From: RUG369 sp050949645
GTDB taxonomy: Bacteria > Planctomycetota > Planctomycetia > Pirellulales > Thermoguttaceae
Assembly: GCA_050949645.1 (NCBI GenBank)
Contig: JBMNGC010000001.1
Coordinates: forward strand, 1,240,001 to 1,304,000
Reading direction: 5' to 3'
DNA: 64,000 nt
Shown here piece after piece: positions 59,763-64,000 of this stretch (positions within the stretch are counted from its first letter, which is position 1; the number at the start of each line of letters is the position of its first letter). Made by a program: the position numbers and the translations under genes. The notes under the pieces were generated by a model. That model did no database searches, was not told the origin of the DNA, and worked only from the letters and a program-made list of their open reading frames with translations.

Positions 59763-60626
59763 ATGGCAGTAAAAAACAAAATAAGTCAAGCGTTCCTTAT
59801 CGTCGCCGCGCTGGCGACAGTTTCATCAGTCTCCTGCAAACGAGATTCAAACGTCGTTATCATTGAAGATCCGACTACATCCGCCGTTGCGATTCAAACC
59901 GAACCGGCGACTACCGCGAATGAAGAAAGTCAGAGCGCCGTCGATACAGGCGTGGACTTTGTTTTGGAAAATCTCTACGACGTCTCTGAAACGATCGACC
60001 TCTTTAACGGCCAAAATCTTGACGGCTGGACAAACGAAACCGGCGGCGAGCCGGAAGGATGGATCGTAAAGAACGAGGCGCTCTGTTTGGTGGATCCAGA
60101 CAATGGGGGCGATATTATCACAAAAGACGTCTTCGACAACTATGTCTTCAGCTTCGAATGGCGTTTTGGTCTGGAGTGTAACTCGGGCGTAAAATATAAG
60201 ATTGAGCAACCTAACGGCAAGGGCTGGGTCGGACTCGAGTATCAGGTTCAAGACGACGCTCACGTTGAAGACGGTAAAATTGACAATCGCAAGATCGCGT
60301 CCCTCTTTGACGTCCTGGCCGCAAAGGAATCTACGCGCGCTTCCGAATATCCCGCGCCAACTGAAGCGGCGCCTTCAGGGAAATTCCGCGGGGGTAAGAT
60401 CGTCGTTGCTGGACTTCATGTCGAACACTGGCTCGACGACGAATGCGTTCTCGCCTTTGAAATCGGCTCCGATGAATGGAGCGCCGCCAAAGCAAAGAGC
60501 AAATTCAGGAATCAGAAGAATTTTGGGCTCGTCGAATCAAGTCCCTTGTTACTCCAGTGTCACGGATATCCCGTTGAATTTCGCAATTTGAAACTTCAGA
60601 AACTCACGCCGAAGGCTGGTCAATAA
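59763..60626 (+). CDS. DUF1080 lipoprotein (3-keto-glycoside hydrolase-like)
   Basis: A 287-aa lipoprotein: the lipobox SSVSC puts the acylated Cys at residue 25, followed by a Thr/Ser/Glu-rich linker up to about 70. The DUF1080 jelly roll starts at DLFNGQNLDGWTNE and includes DNYVFSFEWRFGLECNSGVKY with the LEYQVQDD strand and the C-terminal VEFRNLKLQKL. DUF1080 domains include enzymes reported to hydrolyse 3-keto-glycosides, which are made from glycosides by Gfo/Idh/MocA oxidoreductases; three such genes lie at 22-27 kb. A functional link is plausible but not shown by genome position. Located at the cell envelope, most likely the outer membrane. Confidence 0.88.
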   Translation: MAVKNKISQAFLIVAALATVSSVSCKRDSNVVIIEDPTTSAVAIQTEPATTANEESQSAVDTGVDFVLENLYDVSETIDLFNGQNLDGWTNETGGEPEGWIVKNEALCLVDPDNGGDIITKDVFDNYVFSFEWRFGLECNSGVKYKIEQPNGKGWVGLEYQVQDDAHVEDGKIDNRKIASLFDVLAAKESTRASEYPAPTEAAPSGKFRGGKIVVAGLHVEHWLDDECVLAFEIGSDEWSAAKAKSKFRNQKNFGLVESSPLLLQCHGYPVEFRNLKLQKLTPKAGQ

Positions 60627-60663
60627 AAAAGAACCGCAGAGGACGCGACAGGCGTCCGCTGCG
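60624..60663 (-). terminator. Possible terminator of tRNA-Leu
   Basis: CGCAGAGGACGC and GCGTCCGCTGCG form a stem with one A/G mismatch. On the minus strand GGTTCTTTTTT follows. It lies about 150 bases after the tRNA. Confidence 0.5.
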
Positions 60664-60811
60664 AAGTCTTTAACGCGCGCAGAGTATGCGTAGGCAAGTT
60701 GAAGCAATCAGGCGACAGGCGCTCGTCAGCAAGGCAGCGTGCGAACAAGTAAGGCGCGATTCGCCGTTAGGATACCGTTAATCTTGAAACCGGGTTCGCT
60801 CAAAGAAAGAG

Positions 60812-60894
60812 TAGCCAAGGCGGGACTCGAACCCGCACGCCCGTAAGGACAGGGGATTTTAAATCCCCAGCGTCTGCCATTCCGCCACTCGGCC
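60812..60894 (-). tRNA. tRNA-Leu (UAA)
   Basis: An 83-base tRNA with a long variable arm (GTCCTTACGGGCGT-type). Acceptor GGCCGAG/CTTGGCT with discriminator A, anticodon stem GGGGA/TCCCC around the loop TTTAAAA (anticodon TAA), and T-arm GCGGG/CCCGC with loop TTCGAGT. CCA is not encoded. Confidence 0.95.
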
Positions 60895-60925
60895 GCTGGA
60901 CGGTCAACAGCGCCGCCCGCCGCGT

Positions 60926-60953
60926 ATTATAGACTGGGAATTTTTGGCGTCAA
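60926..60953 (-). promoter_or_regulatory. Promoter of tRNA-Leu
   Basis: On the minus strand TTGACG, a 16-base spacer and a consensus TATAAT, ending about 30 bases before the tRNA. Confidence 0.75.
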
Positions 60954-61137
60954 CTTTTTTTTCCCTGATTTCTCTTTTCTAATCGAGCCGACAAACGTGC
61001 GCGTTCGAGAGTCAGACAGAATTGGAAATCTTCATAGGATTGTTATACCTGGCGTAACCGATAGTCAGCTTTCACTTCTGACTTATAGCGCGTGTAACGC
61101 GAATGCCCAGACGTTTTTCATCTTTGGAGGAATTACT

Positions 61138-62244
61138 ATGATCTTGCAAAAATATCACGCCGCTTGGGCTGGTTCTGGAAGGCGCGCCCTTCTATGCGTA
61201 CTCGCCTACTCATTCTTGATTGGGACGCTCGGAGCGCAAGAGGTCGACGTCCCGGCGCTCCTCGCTGCGCCAGACGCAGCCACGTCGATCGTACCCGCCG
61301 ACGCACCTGCGCTAAAAAATCCGAAAATGCGTTGGGCGCCCGATGATTTCGCTAAGGATCCAACCGTTATTCGCTTCAAGGGCGCGTATTACATGTACTT
61401 CTCCATTCCGCCCCAAGAAAAAGACGGCGGTAAGTACGGATGGACGACCGGAATCGCCAAAAGCGACGACCTTGTCAACTGGCAACTGGTAACGAACCTT
61501 CTTCCCGAGCAGGAAGTCACGAAAAAGGGGTTCTGCGCGCCATGTGCGCGAGTCTACGACGATAAGGTTTTCCTATTCTATCAATCCTATGGAAACGGTC
61601 CCAAAGACGCCATCTGCATGTCTGTCTCAGAGGATGGAATCAACTTCAAACCGCACCCTAAGAATCCCATCTTTCGTCCTCATGGCGACTGGACTAACGG
61701 TCGCGCGATCGACGCAGACCTCATCCGCTTCAAGGACAAGTTCTTCCTCTACGCCGCGACCAGAGATCCCGCCGGCGCAATTCAAAAGATCGTTGTCGCA
61801 ACCGCCGACGCCGCTCCCGAACAGCTCTCCGAGCTCGAACCCGAGGACTGGACGCAAGCGGTCGACCGTTCGATCCTTGACCCCGAACTCCCATGGGAAA
61901 CTAACTGCATCGAAGCGCCAACGACCATCATTCGAGGCGACAAGCTCTATATGTTCTACGCCGGCGGATATAACAATGATCCGCAGCACATCGGGGTCGC
62001 TGTCAGCGACGATGGCGTCAACTGGATCAGACTATGGAACGTCCCCTTTATTACCAATGGTCCGAAAGGTCAATGGAACGAATCTGAATCGGGACATCCG
62101 GGCGTTTTCGTCGACGACGACGGCCAGACCTGGCTCTTCTTCCAAGGCAACAACACGCATGGGAAGAACTGGTTCCTCTCCCGCGTCAAGATTGATTGGA
62201 AAGAACAGGACGGCGTTGAGATTCCTGTCCTGGTTGAAGAATAA
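61138..62244 (+). CDS. Secreted GH43-like five-bladed beta-propeller glycosidase
   Basis: A 368-aa exported protein. The ATG at 61138 follows TGGAGG with a 7-base spacer and begins a signal peptide (LLCVLAYSFLIGTLGAQ), so the longer upstream frame is discarded. The fold is a five-bladed propeller of the GH43/GH32/GH117 type: DDFAKDPTVIRFKGAYYMYF carries the likely first catalytic Asp, GWTTGIAKSDDLVNW, GRAIDADLIRFKDKFFLY the second Asp, and ETNCIEAPTTIIRGDKLYMFY the likely catalytic Glu, with SGHPGVFVDDDGQTWLFF closing it. Substrates of the clan are arabinosides, xylosides, galactosides or fructosides; which applies here is unknown. Monocistronic. Confidence 0.85.
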   Translation: MILQKYHAAWAGSGRRALLCVLAYSFLIGTLGAQEVDVPALLAAPDAATSIVPADAPALKNPKMRWAPDDFAKDPTVIRFKGAYYMYFSIPPQEKDGGKYGWTTGIAKSDDLVNWQLVTNLLPEQEVTKKGFCAPCARVYDDKVFLFYQSYGNGPKDAICMSVSEDGINFKPHPKNPIFRPHGDWTNGRAIDADLIRFKDKFFLYAATRDPAGAIQKIVVATADAAPEQLSELEPEDWTQAVDRSILDPELPWETNCIEAPTTIIRGDKLYMFYAGGYNNDPQHIGVAVSDDGVNWIRLWNVPFITNGPKGQWNESESGHPGVFVDDDGQTWLFFQGNNTHGKNWFLSRVKIDWKEQDGVEIPVLVEE

Positions 62245-62301
62245 ACTGTTATTTCAAAATACGCGCTGGCGTTTTAGGTAAATGGATGTAAATTGAATAA
62301 C

Positions 62302-62328
62302 AATAAGAATCTCAAGGATTCTTATATT
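62302..62328 (+). terminator. Possible terminator of the GH43-like gene
   Basis: TAAGAATC pairs with GATTCTTA around a 5-base loop; a short AT-rich tail (TATT) follows. Confidence 0.45.
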
Positions 62329-62395
62329 GCAAGTTATTTAATTACAGTATCTTATCGTTGTTTATTCAGTATTGTCAAACAAACGCGACGTCAGA

Positions 62396-63244
62396 ATGCA
62401 AACATTAATCGTAATTCCGGCGCGATACGGTTCCAAACGTTTTCGCGGCAAGCCGTTAGTTGAACTCGCGGGGAAACCTATCCTTGAACGCGTCTGGGAA
62501 ATCGCGTCCTTTGTCTGCGACAGGGTCGACAAATGCGGAGCTATTGTCGCAACCGAGACGCCTTCTGAGAGCAACCCTAGCGACAAAATCGTTGATTTCT
62601 GTAATCGACGCGGCGTCCCTGTCATGACAACCTCCGACGCCTGTCGATCCGGCTCCGACCGCGTCTGGGAAGTCGCCAGTCGTCAATCGCCAGCGCCCAA
62701 TATCATCGTCAACCTTCAGGGCGACGTCCCGACTTGCCCGCCAGACTTTGTTATCAAGCTTATCGACGCGCTCAAAAACAGCGCCGACGCCGACGTCGCG
62801 TCCGTCTACACCAGGCTTTCATGGGACGCGCTCGACGCGCTCCGACACGCCAAGCTTCAAAGTCCATTTAGCGGCACAACCGTCGTAACGAACCCTGAAG
62901 GTCGCGCGCTATGGTTCTCGAAAAATATCATCCCCGCGATCCGTGGAGAAGCCCAGCTCCGTGAAACGTCGACAATGAGCCCGGTCAAGCGTCACGTTGG
63001 GCTTTACGCATACCGCTACAACGCGCTCAAAAGTTTCGCGTCTTCAGAGAAAAGCGAATATGAAAAGCTTGAGCAACTTGAACAGTTGCGCTTCCTCGAA
63101 AACGGCTCGCGCATTCAGATGGTAGAAGGCGTTTATCCTGCGGGCTACGACAAGACCACTTCCGGAGTCGATTCGCCTGAGGATCTAAAACGCGTAGAAC
63201 AAGTCGTTCGTGAAAACGGCGAATTGCTAGACTTCTATCGTTAA
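62396..63244 (+). CDS. kdsB: 3-deoxy-manno-octulosonate cytidylyltransferase
   Basis: A 282-aa CMP-Kdo synthetase that activates Kdo for the inner core of lipopolysaccharide, in the cytoplasm. Family blocks: VIPARYGSKRFRGKPL, CRSGSDRVWEVA, WFSKNIIPAIRGE, KRHVGLYAYRYNAL, EKLEQLEQLRFLENG and GVDSPEDLKRV. In the metal-binding motif usually written QGDEP, this protein has QGDVP: the Asp is kept but the Glu is Val. I use the ATG at 62396; a TTG at 62372 adds eight unmatched residues. It is slightly longer than usual (about 250 aa). It is followed after 29 bases by the histidine phosphatase gene, probably in one operon. It supports a Gram-negative envelope with Kdo. Confidence 0.92.
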   Translation: MQTLIVIPARYGSKRFRGKPLVELAGKPILERVWEIASFVCDRVDKCGAIVATETPSESNPSDKIVDFCNRRGVPVMTTSDACRSGSDRVWEVASRQSPAPNIIVNLQGDVPTCPPDFVIKLIDALKNSADADVASVYTRLSWDALDALRHAKLQSPFSGTTVVTNPEGRALWFSKNIIPAIRGEAQLRETSTMSPVKRHVGLYAYRYNALKSFASSEKSEYEKLEQLEQLRFLENGSRIQMVEGVYPAGYDKTTSGVDSPEDLKRVEQVVRENGELLDFYR

Positions 63245-63273
63245 TCATTCGTTGCAAAGCAAAGGAAACGACC

Positions 63274-63969
63274 GTGCAAACGACAAAGTTGATCGTCGCG
63301 CGACATGGCAATACGTTCAATAAGGGCGACGTCATTCTTCGAATTGGATCGCGAACCGACTTGCCCCTCACTGAAGAGGGCCACGCGCAGGGCAAGCGGC
63401 TTGGAGCGACTATTCTAGGAATGGAGCTCTATCCGACGCGCTTCTATTCGGCGCCCCTTCGTAGGACGATTGAAACAAGCCTGGAAATCGCCTCGTGCTT
63501 CGACCTTGGCGCGCCTCCGATGATTGCGGAATTTCTCACAGAGCTCGATTATGGCGACGACGACGGGCGTCCAGAAACGGAGGTCGTGCGAAGACTCGGC
63601 GCTTGCGAAGCGCAAGAAATGGGACTCGCTCCAACCCCGTCCGATGAGGAACTTGTCGAACTCGGAAAGAAGGCGCTTAGGCGCTGGGAAACCGAATGCG
63701 TTCTTCCTGTCGGCTGGCGCTTTTTGCAGCGCCGAGTTGAGTCGCTCGAAGACGAATGGCGCGCTTTTGGCGAAGAGATCGCGGCGAAATACCCGGCCGA
63801 AACGGTCGTCGCAACCACAAGCAATGGAATCGCGAGATTTTCCCTCGCGCTGTTGCCAGAAAGAGTCGAGCGACCGAAAGAACGGAAGCTTTCAACGGGA
63901 GCAAGCGCCGTCTATATCCTGGACCGCGAACGCAACAAATGGACATTAACCGCGTGGAACGTTCGTTGA
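63274..63969 (+). CDS. Histidine phosphatase-superfamily protein, second catalytic His missing
   Basis: A 231-aa protein of the phosphoglycerate mutase-like superfamily. The first motif VARHGNT gives the nucleophile His9 or thereabouts, and SAPLRRTIETS and ELDYGDDDGR match the arginine and acidic sites. The second catalytic His normally lies in an SHGG-type motif; here the segment reads TTSNGIARFS, with an AAT (Asn) codon in that place. The start is a GTG at 63274 with AAAGGA seven bases ahead. Downstream of kdsB with a 29-base gap. In typical members the enzyme hydrolyses phosphate esters; loss of this His may lower or change activity. Substrate unknown. Confidence 0.85.
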   Translation: MQTTKLIVARHGNTFNKGDVILRIGSRTDLPLTEEGHAQGKRLGATILGMELYPTRFYSAPLRRTIETSLEIASCFDLGAPPMIAEFLTELDYGDDDGRPETEVVRRLGACEAQEMGLAPTPSDEELVELGKKALRRWETECVLPVGWRFLQRRVESLEDEWRAFGEEIAAKYPAETVVATTSNGIARFSLALLPERVERPKERKLSTGASAVYILDRERNKWTLTAWNVR

Positions 63970-64000
63970 CGTTCACTTGACAAATAAAATCGCCTTTCAC

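Noticed and set aside
63970..64000. A TTGACA followed by AATAAAAT at the right edge
   Set aside because: Only the -35 is convincing and the expected -10 region lies beyond the window, so no promoter is called.

Overview
The window looks like chromosome of a planctomycete, or a close relative in the PVC group. No 16S gene is present, so this rests on gene content: an EF-G of the mitochondrial-EFG1/spd type, an oversized UvrA with extra ABC modules, Tat-exported Gfo/Idh/MocA oxidoreductases, DUF1080 and DUF6807 proteins, LL-diaminopimelate aminotransferase (DapL), and outer-membrane genes (KdsB, an LptF/LptG-type permease). Several promoters read as sigma70 type with 16-17 nt spacers. The GC content is moderate. 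The many secreted glycan-active proteins suggest a polysaccharide or host-glycan degrader.

Layout. 1-8.7 kb: a UvrD-type helicase cut by the window edge, MoxR and EF-G on the minus strand; then an MBL hydrolase, an ABC ATPase and a fused permease/GldG-like protein on plus. 8.7-18.9 kb is a glycan locus: two tandem GH20-like proteins, a decayed fragment of a large glycosidase-like gene between them, the intact 977-aa relative, a DUF6807 protein and a GH123-type enzyme. 18.9-21.6 kb: an alpha/alpha-toroid protein and a methyltransferase-NnrE fusion. 21.8-27.6 kb: three tandem promoter-gene-hairpin units for a Tat-exported Gfo/Idh/MocA oxidoreductase; the third unit carries two frameshifts.

27.6-45.3 kb is mostly housekeeping: a YggS-type PLP protein, an HD protein, an rRNA-type methyltransferase, two identical tRNA-Pro(GGG) genes, a pair of UvrA-family genes, dapL, mnmA, a DUF374 acyltransferase, a membrane protein, rnpB and a Cys-rich secreted protein. 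A gene-poor stretch of about 1.6 kb follows. 46.8-64 kb: a CtpA-type protease, an LptF/G permease, a beta-helix protein, a Dus enzyme, a secreted protein of unknown function, a YgiQ radical SAM protein, an exported nucleoside hydrolase, a DUF1080 lipoprotein, tRNA-Leu(UAA), a GH43-like protein, kdsB and a histidine phosphatase.

The most unusual arrangement is at 30.7-38.5 kb. A 1697-aa protein carries UvrA modules ABC-I, ABC-II and a second ABC-I. The next gene on the same strand supplies the missing second ABC-II, with a Lys-rich N-terminal tail and a duplicated C-terminal module that I do not recognise. Together they read as a tandem double UvrA split into two genes. The second sign of recent change is local gene duplication followed by decay, seen in both the GH20-like and the Gfo/Idh arrays.
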